From assembly GCA_023248915.1 (NCBI GenBank), contig JAHFDQ010000152.1, forward strand, positions 1 through 11,238: 11,238 nucleotides of DNA. Reading direction: 5' to 3'. The DNA is from Archangiaceae bacterium (GTDB lineage Bacteria; Myxococcota; Myxococcia; Myxococcales; Myxococcaceae). A model generated the notes under the pieces. The model worked only from the letters and a program-made list of their open reading frames with translations. It ran no database searches and was not told the DNA's origin. Shown here in pieces: positions 1-5,938 of the stretch. Each line of letters starts with the position of its first letter. Position 1 is the first letter of the stretch. The translations under genes were made by a program, and so were the position numbers.

Positions 1-362
1 CCCGGCGTGCGCACGCCATGCTCGTTCAAGATCAGCTTGGTGAGCTGCTTGTCCAGGGTGACGGCGAGCGCGTACGCGTCCGACCCGGTGTAGGGGAAGC
101 CGAGCTCGTCGAACAGGGCCGGGTAGAAGGCCTCGCGGAAGCGCCCGCGGCGCCCTTCAGCCGTGTTGAAGATGAGGTCGGGGTTGTAGGCCTCGAGCCG
201 GGACACCGTGCGCGAGGCCGGGCCGGACACTTCGAAGCGTTCGAGTCGGTGGCCGAGCCGCTCGATGGCCGAGGCCAGCGCGTTCACCGTGTCCTCGGTG
301 TCGAACTCGGCCTCTTCCTCGGCGTCGGACAAACGCAAGTTGTGAGTCAATGCGATGCGCAC
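1..362 (-). CDS. D-alanine--D-alanine ligase-like ATP-grasp protein (N-terminal part, runs off the left edge)
   Basis: The first 120 residues of a protein that begins at a GTG (360-362) and continues past the left edge. Residues near 60-105 show the layout of D-Ala-D-Ala ligases: a strand leading to 'NPDLIFNTAEG', then a helix containing 'FYPALFDELGFPYTGSD' and then 'LDKQLTKLILNEHGV', matching the family pattern of a Gly-rich turn, 'G.PYTGS' and 'DK..TK'. The ATP-grasp catalytic core lies outside the window, so substrate cannot be decided; peptidoglycan D-Ala-D-Ala synthesis and a divergent peptide or amino-acid ligase both remain possible. The GTG start is supported by a GGAGGGG ribosome binding site five bases upstream. 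The gene follows the RDD gene by 18 nt and is probably co-transcribed with it. The acidic stretch at residues 13-24 is unusual for a housekeeping Ddl and favours a paralogue. Confidence 0.82.
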   Translation of the reverse strand, partial: MRIALTHNLRLSDAEEEAEFDTEDTVNALASAIERLGHRLERFEVSGPASRTVSRLEAYNPDLIFNTAEGRRGRFREAFYPALFDELGFPYTGSDAYALAVTLDKQLTKLILNEHGVRTP

Positions 363-367
363 GAAAA

Positions 368-374
368 CCCCTCC
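368..374 (-). promoter_or_regulatory. Strong ribosome binding site for the ATP-grasp gene
   Basis: GGAGGGG on the minus strand lies five bases before the GTG at 362. It decides that start and places it only 18 nt after the stop of the preceding RDD gene. Confidence 0.7.
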
Positions 375-380
375 GGAACG

Positions 381-998
381 TCAGTCGTGAATCGCCGCGC
401 ACCGCGCGGCCCGGGCCCGCCGAGGCAGCGCCTCGCGCATCACCCGGCCCGGCGCGCGAGCGTCGGCCGTCGAGCGGACCATGGGCTGGCCCGCCACCAC
501 TTTCCCGTCCACCACCTGGGTCTCCGCCCAGGAGTCTCCCAGCCTCATTCCCAGCGGGTCGCGAAGCACCTTCCAGGTTTCCAGCCCGCCGACCAGCACC
601 GCTCCGCCCAGGAAAGCGTGGAACCCCACCTCGGGCATCAGCCCCAACAGCACCACCAGGCCGAAGGGGGCGTTGCGCAAGACGCTGTCGCGGTGCCGGG
701 CCGGAGAACGGGTCGGCAGGTAGATCACCTTCACCCCGAACAGCTTCTTGCCCGGGCTCTGGCCCTGCAACATGCCGTCGGCGAAGAGCAGGTAGAGCAG
801 GCCGACCACCGCTCCGGCGGGGCCGGTGATGCGATAGATGGCGACGGCGAGGCACAGGTCGGCCAGCCTCGCCCCGGCGCGCAGCAAGATCGACGCCTTC
901 GGGTAGGGTGAGCTCTCGACGACCGGCATCGGCACCACGTGAAGGCCGTGGCGGTCGTCATCGGACATCAGGGCTGGGGCGCGGGCGGGGAAGCTCAC
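381..998 (-). CDS. RDD-family membrane protein
   Basis: A 205-residue integral membrane protein. The RDD signature is present: Arg40/Arg44 and Asp47 in 'LLRAGARLADLCL' at the start of the first hydrophobic segment (about 45-75, probably two helices with a short turn), then the family's 'GQSPGKKLFGVKV' motif at about 79-91, a further hydrophobic stretch at about 110-140, and 'DPLGMRLGDSWAETQVV' at about 147-163, where RDD proteins usually carry a conserved Pro/Asp/Thr pattern. The Arg/Ala-rich tail after about 175 is probably cytoplasmic. The chosen start is a GTG at 996-998. It overlaps the stop of the upstream DUF4177-like gene as GTGA and has GGAGG four bases before it. An ATG at 968, ten codons in, has no such site and is less likely. 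RDD proteins have varied or unknown transport and envelope roles, so no specific substrate can be assigned. Confidence 0.85.
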   Translation of the reverse strand: MSFPARAPALMSDDDRHGLHVVPMPVVESSPYPKASILLRAGARLADLCLAVAIYRITGPAGAVVGLLYLLFADGMLQGQSPGKKLFGVKVIYLPTRSPARHRDSVLRNAPFGLVVLLGLMPEVGFHAFLGGAVLVGGLETWKVLRDPLGMRLGDSWAETQVVDGKVVAGQPMVRSTADARAPGRVMREALPRRARAARCAAIHD

Positions 999-1375
999 TC
1001 GTCCTCCTCGTCGTCCGACGCCAATTGGGCCAGCCGGTCGTACGCCGACACGGGCGCGGGCGCGCCTTCCGAGGGCGCCGCGGCCAGCCGCGCCAGTTGG
1101 ACGCGCGCCTCGCCGACCTCTCGCGGCGGAGCTTCGGCCCCCTCGCGGGTGAACAGGACGAAGGCCATCGAAGGCCGCCGCGACGATTCGCGCATGGCGA
1201 ATTGAATACCGTCGAGCTTCCAGCCGCGCCGCGCCCACTCGTTGAGGGTGCCCTCGAGCGAGACTTCGTCCACCGCCGAGACCTCGATCACCTTGTACTG
1301 GAGCGACCCGGACCGGCGCCCGTCGCGGGCAGCCGGAGGCTTGGTGGCCTTGCGTTTCGGGCGCCTCTTCTTCAT
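995..1375 (-). CDS. DUF4177-like small protein
   Basis: A 126-residue soluble protein in three parts. Residues 1-22 are Lys/Arg-rich ('MKKRRPKRK'). Residues about 25-78 form a compact domain beginning 'LQYKVIEVS' and including 'LNEWARRGWKLDGIQF' and 'SMAFVLFTRE', which resembles the DUF4177 pattern (Tyr-Lys-Val strand, a helix ending in Gly-Trp-Lys/Glu-Leu, then two strands). The tail from about 80 is Ala/Glu-rich and ends in the acidic run 'SDDEEDE'. The biochemical function of DUF4177 is not known, and the basic head plus acidic tail are unusual additions. The gene lies 42 nt after hemB and its TGA overlaps the GTG of the RDD gene by 4 nt, so those two are likely translationally coupled. 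Family assignment rests on pattern resemblance only. Confidence 0.78.
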   Translation of the reverse strand: MKKRRPKRKATKPPAARDGRRSGSLQYKVIEVSAVDEVSLEGTLNEWARRGWKLDGIQFAMRESSRRPSMAFVLFTREGAEAPPREVGEARVQLARLAAAPSEGAPAPVSAYDRLAQLASDDEEDE

Positions 1376-1388
1376 GAGCGCCCCATAT

Positions 1389-1402
1389 GGCCGAAAACGG
1401 CC
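1389..1402 (-). other. Short GC hairpin between hemB and the DUF4177-like gene
   Basis: Perfect inverted repeat GGCCG / CGGCC with a 4-nt loop (TTTT on the transcribed strand). It sits in the 42-nt spacer, about 13 nt before the next ATG. No U-tract follows, so it is not a typical terminator. It may influence translation of the downstream gene or have no role. Confidence 0.35.
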
Positions 1403-1417
1403 CCGCGGATCAAGCGG

Positions 1418-2386
1418 CTACAGCAGCTTCGCCGCGTCGAGCGCGTGGTAGGTGAGGATCAGGTCGGCCCCGGCGCGCTTGATCGAGGTGAGCACTTCCA
1501 TCATCACCCGGGTGTAATCGACCCAGCCGTTCTGCGCGGCGGCCTTCACCATCGAGTATTCGCCCGAGACGTTGTACGCGGCGACCGGCACGTCGCAGGC
1601 CGCCTTCACCTTGGCGATGACGTCGAGGTAGGCCAGCGCCGGCTTCACCATCACCAGATCGGCCCCCTCTTCCAGATCGAGCGCGACTTCCTTCAGAGCC
1701 TCGCGGACGTTCGCCGGGTCCATCTGGTAGCCGCGCCGGTCGCCGAACTGCGGCGTGCTCTGGGCCGCCTCGCGGAACGGCCCGTAGAAGCCCGACGCGT
1801 ACTTCGCGGCGTAGCTCATGATCGGCAGGTCATCGAAGTGGGCTTCGTCGAGCGCCTTGCGCAGGGCGCCGATTCGGCCGTCCATCATGTCGGACGGGGC
1901 GATGAGGTCGGCCCCGGCCCGGGCGCAGGTGACCGCCATCTGGGCCAGCAAGGGGAGTGTTTCGTCGTTCCTGACCTGTTGACCGGAAACGACGCCGCAG
2001 TGGCCGTGATCCGTGTACTCGCACAGGCACACGTCGGCGACCACCTGCAGGTCGGGCGCGGCGGACTTGATCTCGCGGATCGCCTTCTGCACCACCCCGT
2101 TCTCGTCGGTGGCGCCGGACGCAATTGCGTCCTTGTGATCTGGAATTCCGAAGAGGATGACCGAGGGCACGCCGAGGCTCTTGGCCTGCCGGGCCTCGAC
2201 GACCGCCTGGTCGATCGACAGGTTGAACACCCCGGGCATCGCGGCGATGGGCCGGCGCACGCCTTTGCCCTCGACGACGAAGAGCGGGTAGATGAGGTCC
2301 GAGGGCGACAGGTCGGTCTCGCGGACCATCTGCCGCAGCGCCTCGGAGCGCCGCAGCCTGCGGGGACGGTGGACGGGGAAGCTCAT
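1418..2386 (-). CDS. hemB: Delta-aminolevulinic acid dehydratase (porphobilinogen synthase), zinc type
   Basis: A 322-residue enzyme that condenses two 5-aminolevulinate molecules to porphobilinogen, the first common step of heme, siroheme and cobalamin synthesis; cytosolic and normally octameric. The length is typical of the family. Both Schiff-base lysines are visible: Lys195 in 'IMSYAAKYASGFYGPFR' and Lys248 in 'DLVMVKPALAYLDVI'. The metal site is the cysteine form, Cys120, Cys122 and Cys130 in 'DVCLCEYTDHGHCG', which marks a zinc-dependent enzyme rather than the Asp-rich magnesium type. The Arg-rich 'RPRRLRR' near the start and the C-terminal 'AGADLILTYHA' are also family hallmarks. The ATG at 2386 starts at the expected N-terminus; an upstream ATG at 2449 would add 21 unrelated residues and run back into the preceding gene. 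The upstream membrane-protein gene ends 19 nt before it, so the two are probably co-transcribed. Confidence 0.97.
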   Translation of the reverse strand: MSFPVHRPRRLRRSEALRQMVRETDLSPSDLIYPLFVVEGKGVRRPIAAMPGVFNLSIDQAVVEARQAKSLGVPSVILFGIPDHKDAIASGATDENGVVQKAIREIKSAAPDLQVVADVCLCEYTDHGHCGVVSGQQVRNDETLPLLAQMAVTCARAGADLIAPSDMMDGRIGALRKALDEAHFDDLPIMSYAAKYASGFYGPFREAAQSTPQFGDRRGYQMDPANVREALKEVALDLEEGADLVMVKPALAYLDVIAKVKAACDVPVAAYNVSGEYSMVKAAAQNGWVDYTRVMMEVLTSIKRAGADLILTYHALDAAKLL

Positions 2387-2405
2387 GGGGCGCGCACCAT
2401 ACTGC

Positions 2406-3623
2406 CTACCACCAGACGTTGGAGTAAGGCCGGTGCCGCTCGGGATCATAGAAAAGGCCCTGAGGCCGCTCGGCCGCTTCCTCCCAGAGAATGCTGACGG
2501 CGGCGATGGCTCCGGCCGAGGTCAGGAGCGAGAGCACGTACGGGGTGGGAATGGTGAAGTTGCCGAGCACGATGCCCGAGAGCGCCAGCACCGCCAGTCC
2601 GACGCCGGTGCCGAAGACGTCGGCTCGCAACGTCTGAGCCGTGGTGGGGTTGTAGCGCATGAGCGCGAGCGCCAGCGCCCCGGCGCCGACGCCCGGCGCG
2701 AGCAAGAGCGCGTCGATCGCCGCCGCCGGGTTGCCCCCGGTGCCGCTGGTCTTGATGACCGCGAGGATGAGCGCCATGTACACCGTGCTCCAGTAGGCGC
2801 CTGACGCGATGAAGACGCCCTGGTTGAGGGGCATCTCTCCGCCGCCAATCACCGTCGTCAGCCAGGCGCCGAGCTCTGACCCGATGACGGCCGACCAGGT
2901 GACCAGCGCCGGGTTGCTCGAGGCGACCAGGTGCGCCAGGCCCGCGAAGAACATGCCGCCTATGGCCGAGTCGACGAGGGTGAAGTTCGCGACCGGCTCG
3001 TCAATCCAGTGGTTGAACTGCCACCAGGCCGAGAAGCCGAAGCCGACGCCCGCGCCGATCAGCGCCCCGGCCAGGAGCGCCTCGCGCTGGCTCAGGGCGA
3101 GGTTCGACCCGGACCAGGTGATCTGCGTCGCCAGCCCGCCCAGGCCGAGCATCAGGGTGTGGTGGAGCACGAAGGCCATGCTGCCGGGCCCCGAGAGGAA
3201 GGCCCCTTCCCGAAGGTGCCCGTCGAGCACCGCGCCGGGCTTCGGCTTCTCGGGGACGGCCTCGGCCGCGACCGCCGGCGGCGCGCTGTCGGGGGCGTAC
3301 GACGGCCCTGGGCCTTCCGCCGGCACGCCTTCCGCGGCGGGAGGGTTGGCCCCTTCCGCAGGCGCGCCCTCGGCCGGAATCTCTTTGATCTCGGGCACCG
3401 CGGGCTTCGTCGTCCCGGGCGCGGGTTCGGTCGGCGCGGCGCCAGGGGTCGGCGAAACCGCGGGCTTGGCCGTCCCGGGCGCGGCCGGCACCGGCACCAG
3501 AATCGTCTTCTTCTTCGGAGGCGCCACGGGCGGCGTGCCGTCCGCCGGAGTCGGCGCCTGCGCGGCACCGAGGCCCGGAGCGAGGAGCGCGACGGCGAGA
3601 AGGAGCGTTCGAGCGATGGTCAA
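2406..3623 (-). CDS. Exported or multi-pass membrane protein with Pro/Ala-rich segment, function unknown
   Basis: I do not recognise this 405-residue protein. Residues 1-23 look like a signal peptide (short basic head, hydrophobic core 'LLLAVALLAPGLG', then 'AAQA'). Residues about 24-130 are a low-complexity Pro/Ala/Glu/Gly region with a near-exact 20-residue repeat ('PGTAKPAV' / 'PGTTKPAV') and several 'PAEG' units. Residues about 148-380 hold roughly eight Gly/Ala-rich hydrophobic segments (near 148-167, 181-199, 215-234, 240-260, 268-290, 302-322, 338-356, 362-380). The tail is 'RHRPYSNVWW'. The chosen start is a TTG at 3621-3623 with GGGAG eight bases before it, because it puts the signal sequence at the very N-terminus. 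The alternative is a GTG at 3692 overlapping the serA stop (GTGA), which would add 23 residues before the signal. It lies between serA and hemB with tight spacing. No enzymatic motif is visible. Confidence 0.8.
   Translation of the reverse strand: MTIARTLLLAVALLAPGLGAAQAPTPADGTPPVAPPKKKTILVPVPAAPGTAKPAVSPTPGAAPTEPAPGTTKPAVPEIKEIPAEGAPAEGANPPAAEGVPAEGPGPSYAPDSAPPAVAAEAVPEKPKPGAVLDGHLREGAFLSGPGSMAFVLHHTLMLGLGGLATQITWSGSNLALSQREALLAGALIGAGVGFGFSAWWQFNHWIDEPVANFTLVDSAIGGMFFAGLAHLVASSNPALVTWSAVIGSELGAWLTTVIGGGEMPLNQGVFIASGAYWSTVYMALILAVIKTSGTGGNPAAAIDALLLAPGVGAGALALALMRYNPTTAQTLRADVFGTGVGLAVLALSGIVLGNFTIPTPYVLSLLTSAGAIAAVSILWEEAAERPQGLFYDPERHRPYSNVWW
3397..3484 (-). repeat. Imperfect 60-nt-period direct repeat in the Pro/Ala-rich segment
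   Basis: Positions 3397-3424 and 3457-3484 are 28-base copies with two mismatches, exactly 60 nt (20 codons) apart. They encode the 'PGTAKPAV' and 'PGTTKPAV' units, and the in-frame period points to internal tandem duplication within the linker. Confidence 0.75.
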
Positions 3624-3688
3624 GAGGTGGTCTCCCAGTTCCGAGAAACGATGAAACGGCGAATCGGCCGCCGAATCGACAAGAAACT

Positions 3689-4894
3689 TCACGCCGGCAG
3701 CTCGACCAGGTCCACGAAGATGATCTCGTCGGCGCGGCCCCGAATCTTCCCGAGCACCTCGTCCGACGGGCGGGAGTCGACCTGAATCTTGCAGCAGGCG
3801 GCGGCCGCTCCCTCGAAGACGGTGTTGTCGATCTCCTGGGCGTTGATGCCTGCCTCGCCGAGGCAAGCGAGCACGTTGGCCAGCACGCCCACGCGGTCGA
3901 GGTGGCGAACGATGAGCTGGAAGCGGGCGGGCGTGCGCCGGGCGACGTTCACGCAGTTGGGCACTTCGCCCCGAACGAGGAAGCGCTCGACGATGCGCAC
4001 CGCCTCGTCGGCGATGGCTTCCTGGGCCTGTTCGGTCGAAGCGCCGATGTGCGGGGTGCCGTAGACGGCCGGCAGTTGCGCCAGCTCGCTCTTCCACTCG
4101 GCCGCGCCACCCTTCGGTTCGCCGTCGAAGACGTCGGTCGCCACGAAGAGGCGGCCCGACCGGGCCTCGGCCAGGACCGCGGCGCCGTCCACCACGTCGG
4201 CGCGAGAGGTGTTCACGAACACCGAGCCGGGGCGGAGCGCGGCCAACACCTCGACGCTGATGAAGCCCTTCGTCGCCGCGCCCCCGGGGACGTGAACGCT
4301 GAAGAAGTCGGCCTGGCGGGCCAGCGCCACCAGCGACTCGGCAGGTGTGACTCCCAGGGCCTCGGCCTTCGCCTGGGTGAGCGACCTCGAGACGACCGCC
4401 ACTTTCATGCCCAGGGCCCGCGCCCGCGCGGCCAGCGCCGTTCCCACTGCGCCCAGCCCGACGATGCCCAGCGTCCGGCCATAGAGGCCGCGCGCCTTCG
4501 AGAACCGCGCCTTGTCCCAGACCCCGGCGCGAGCCGCCGCCACGCAGTCGGGAAGCTTCCGGTCGGCGGCGAGCATCAACCCCAGGGCCAGCTCGGCCAC
4601 CGCGATGGCGTTCTGCCCCGGGCAGTTGGCGACGAAGACGCCTCGCTCCGAGGCCGCGGCCACGTCGATGGTGTTCACCCCGGCTCCCGCGCGCACCACC
4701 AGCGACAGGCGGGTGGCGGCCTCGAACAACGCGCGCGCCACCTCGGTGCTGCGCACCACCAGCACCGACGCGTCCTTCGCCGCCTCGACCAGGCCGGCCG
4801 CTCCCAGCTTCGGCCGATAGTCGACCTCGAGCCCGAGGCCCGAGAGGGCACCCAAGTGCCGGGTCGAGAATTCGTCAGCGACAAGCACGCGCAC
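3689..4894 (-). CDS. serA: D-3-phosphoglycerate dehydrogenase with C-terminal ACT-like domain
   Basis: A 401-residue NAD-dependent 2-hydroxyacid dehydrogenase of the phosphoglycerate dehydrogenase type, which oxidises 3-phosphoglycerate to 3-phosphohydroxypyruvate at the entry to serine synthesis. The substrate-binding half shows 'VVRAGAGVNTIDV' (about 67-79). The Rossmann fold has the GxGxxG loop at Gly146-Gly151 ('LGIVGLGAVG'). Catalytic residues are in place: Arg231 ('NTSRADVVDG'), Glu259 ('DVFDGEP') and His282 ('GTPHIGAS'). Residues about 325-401 form an ACT-like regulatory domain ('LIVRHLDRVGVLANVLACL'), as in the shorter SerA class without the intervening ASB domain; ACT domains often bind serine for feedback control. 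The GTG at 4894 is preceded by a GAGGGGGGG run, and the protein then begins 'VRVLVADEFS' as expected. Longer in-frame extension upstream lacks family similarity and crosses the divergent gene. It is the first gene of the left minus-strand cluster. Another 2-hydroxyacid dehydrogenase specificity is possible but less likely given the ACT domain. Confidence 0.93.
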   Translation of the reverse strand: MRVLVADEFSTRHLGALSGLGLEVDYRPKLGAAGLVEAAKDASVLVVRSTEVARALFEAATRLSLVVRAGAGVNTIDVAAASERGVFVANCPGQNAIAVAELALGLMLAADRKLPDCVAAARAGVWDKARFSKARGLYGRTLGIVGLGAVGTALAARARALGMKVAVVSRSLTQAKAEALGVTPAESLVALARQADFFSVHVPGGAATKGFISVEVLAALRPGSVFVNTSRADVVDGAAVLAEARSGRLFVATDVFDGEPKGGAAEWKSELAQLPAVYGTPHIGASTEQAQEAIADEAVRIVERFLVRGEVPNCVNVARRTPARFQLIVRHLDRVGVLANVLACLGEAGINAQEIDNTVFEGAAAACCKIQVDSRPSDEVLGKIRGRADEIIFVDLVELPA

Positions 4895-5002
4895 GGTTAG
4901 CCCCCCCTCGGGGCGTCGCCGCACCCTACCACTTGTCCGCCCCCGGCCCGCCGCGACTGTGCTTTGCTTCGGAGGACGGGGCCGAACGAGAGAGGACACG
5001 AC
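4895..5002. promoter_or_regulatory. Divergent intergenic region between serA and the PHA-system gene
   Basis: This 108-nt gap separates two divergently read genes and so must carry or adjoin promoters for both, including probably the whole serA-hemB cluster. It is very GC-rich, with C-runs at 4901-4907. I see no convincing -35/-10 or sigma-54 elements by eye. The ribosome binding sites of both genes lie at its two ends. Confidence 0.45.
4991..4996 (+). promoter_or_regulatory. Ribosome binding site of the PHA-system gene
   Basis: AGAGGA lies six bases before the ATG at 5003. It selects that start over the upstream in-frame ATG at 4964, which would add 13 residues without family similarity. 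Confidence 0.6.
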
Positions 5003-5311
5003 ATGGGCATGTTGAAGTTCGAGGTGCCGCACTCGCTGACGAAGGTCGAGGCCAAGAAGCGCATCGAGGCACTGCTCGCCTATTGGTCCGGGAAGTACGG
5101 TATGCGCTGCGAGTGGAACGGTGACGGGGCGAAGATCTCGGGCAAGGCGGTCGGCGTCACCATCGACGCCCACCTGACGGTCACCGACCACATTGTCGGA
5201 GGCGAGGCCCGGGACCCTGGCCTGCTCCTGCGCGGTCAGGCCACCAAGTACCTGCGGACCAAGCTCGCAGATTTTCTCGACCCGAAGAAGAGCTCGGGAG
5301 ACGTGGCCTAG
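5003..5311 (+). CDS. Polyhydroxyalkanoate granule-system-like small protein
   Basis: A 102-residue soluble protein resembling the family named polyhydroxyalkanoic acid system protein (PHA_gran_rgn). Visible family features are 'HSLTKVEAKKRIEALL' (about 10-25), an aromatic/basic helix end 'YWSGKYGMRCEWNGD', a strand pair 'AKISGKAVGVTIDAHLTVTD' (about 43-62), then 'GLLLRGQATKYLRTKLADFLD' (about 73-93). The family is linked by name and gene neighbourhood to PHA storage granules, but its biochemical role is poorly known and many members come from organisms without clear PHA genes. No PHA synthase, depolymerase or phasin lies in this window, so the granule role is not supported by context. It is the only convincing plus-strand gene here, divergent from serA. 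A second ATG at 5009, two codons in, is also possible. Confidence 0.82.
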   Translation: MGMLKFEVPHSLTKVEAKKRIEALLAYWSGKYGMRCEWNGDGAKISGKAVGVTIDAHLTVTDHIVGGEARDPGLLLRGQATKYLRTKLADFLDPKKSSGDVA

Positions 5312-5520
5312 TTGGCAGGTAAGGTAGCGGGGGCAGCCTGGTACGAGCGCCCCAGCCCGTCCGACCGGCATCCTCGAGCTTCAAACGGTCGCAGGTCAGC
5401 AGAGGGCGCCTCGAGACAAGCCAAGCGCCCGGCCCCATTCTCTGTCCTCTCAGCAGTGCGACCACCTCGGGCGACCAGACGCGCGCCCGCCCGGCGAGGT
5501 CGCCAACGACCCACCATGCC

Positions 5521-5620
5521 CGGCCGATTTATCGGGGTATTGTACTGAGACGAAACTAGTAGAGCACTTGTTGTCTCTATGTCGTATCTCGGTAAAGAGC
5601 CCCGAAAAACGAAACCGGGG
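5521..5620. other. Lower-GC patch with nested inverted repeats
   Basis: By direct count 49 of 100 bases are G or C, far below the surroundings. TCGGGG (5532-5537) pairs with CCCCGA (5600-5605), with a further TTT/AAA after one mismatch. Inside it GAGAC (5547-5551) pairs with GTCTC (5573-5577), and an alternative pairing joins TAGAG (5560-5564) to CTCTA (5575-5579). It could be a structured RNA, a remnant of transferred DNA or a regulatory site; its identity is not known. Confidence 0.4.
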
Positions 5621-5687
5621 GTAGCCGCCCAGGGCGCCGGTTCGGGTCCCTTGTGTGGCATGGCCGCCGGGGCAGTCCGGGCGGAAC

Positions 5688-5775
5688 CGTTGCGGAATGG
5701 GCGGAGCTTCTTCCCCGGTCCGAGGGCCTGCGGGCGGCCGCGCGCCAGACCTCATTCTTCACCCATTCCGCAACG
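5688..5775. repeat. Perfect 14-bp inverted repeat with 60-nt spacer
   Basis: CGTTGCGGAATGGG at 5688-5701 is exactly complementary to CCCATTCCGCAACG at 5762-5775. After one mismatch inward, four more bases pair (one G-U), and outward CCGGGC (5677-5682) can pair with GCCCGG (5787-5792). Transcribed from either strand this could fold into an imperfect hairpin of roughly 120 nt. It lies wholly in the convergent non-coding gap. Confidence 0.75.
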
Positions 5776-5889
5776 TGGCTGGACCGGCCCGGGTCGGCCG
5801 GCGTTCGGGCTGCGGCGAACAAGAAGGTCCCGAGGTTTCGGCCAGGCACCCTGCGGAGGTTCGCGCCCGCGGACCCAGCAGTTTCCGTT

Positions 5890-5916
5890 GGCGCCCCATC
5901 AAGGGCCAGCGGCGCC
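5890..5916 (-). terminator. Possible GC hairpin downstream of frzF
   Basis: Two copies of the self-complementary hexamer GGCGCC (5890-5895 and 5911-5916), separated by 15 nt, can pair as a stem starting 22 nt after the frzF stop. There is no T-run, so an intrinsic terminator is only a weak suggestion based on position. Confidence 0.25.
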
Positions 5917-5938
5917 CCTTCCCGTCCTCCGCTCCCGG

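Larger units (their letters stand above)
5312..5938. other. Convergent intergenic region of 627 nt with no credible gene
   Basis: It lies between the 3' end of the plus-strand PHA-system gene and the 3' end of frzF. Several open frames cross it on both strands, but they overlap one another, lack ribosome binding sites and give Arg/Pro/Gly-rich translations typical of GC-rich non-coding DNA. It holds a lower-GC patch around 5521-5620 with nested inverted repeats, a perfect 14-bp inverted repeat at 5688-5775, and a short GC hairpin at 5890-5916 near the frzF stop. No tRNA or other known RNA gene could be recognised. Confidence 0.7.

Noticed and set aside
18..911. A 297-codon plus-strand open frame
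   Set aside because: Antisense to the ATP-grasp and RDD genes, with low-complexity translation and no family features.
2387..2449. An upstream ATG for hemB at 2449
   Set aside because: It would add 21 residues unrelated to HemB and overlap the end of the preceding membrane-protein gene.
908..2497. A 529-codon open frame on the plus strand
   Set aside because: It lies antisense to hemB, the DUF4177-like gene and part of the RDD gene, which have clear family motifs. Its translation is Arg/His/Gly-rich without recognisable domains, a common shadow in GC-rich DNA.
4895..5371. N-terminal extension of serA by up to 159 residues
   Set aside because: The extension has no dehydrogenase similarity and runs antisense through the PHA-system gene. 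The GTG at 4894 has a purine-rich binding site and gives the normal N-terminus.
5634..5660. A tRNA-like T-arm sequence (GGTTCGGGTCCC)
   Set aside because: The loop lacks the conserved A, the flanks do not form a 5-bp T stem or acceptor stem, and no anticodon arm could be found.
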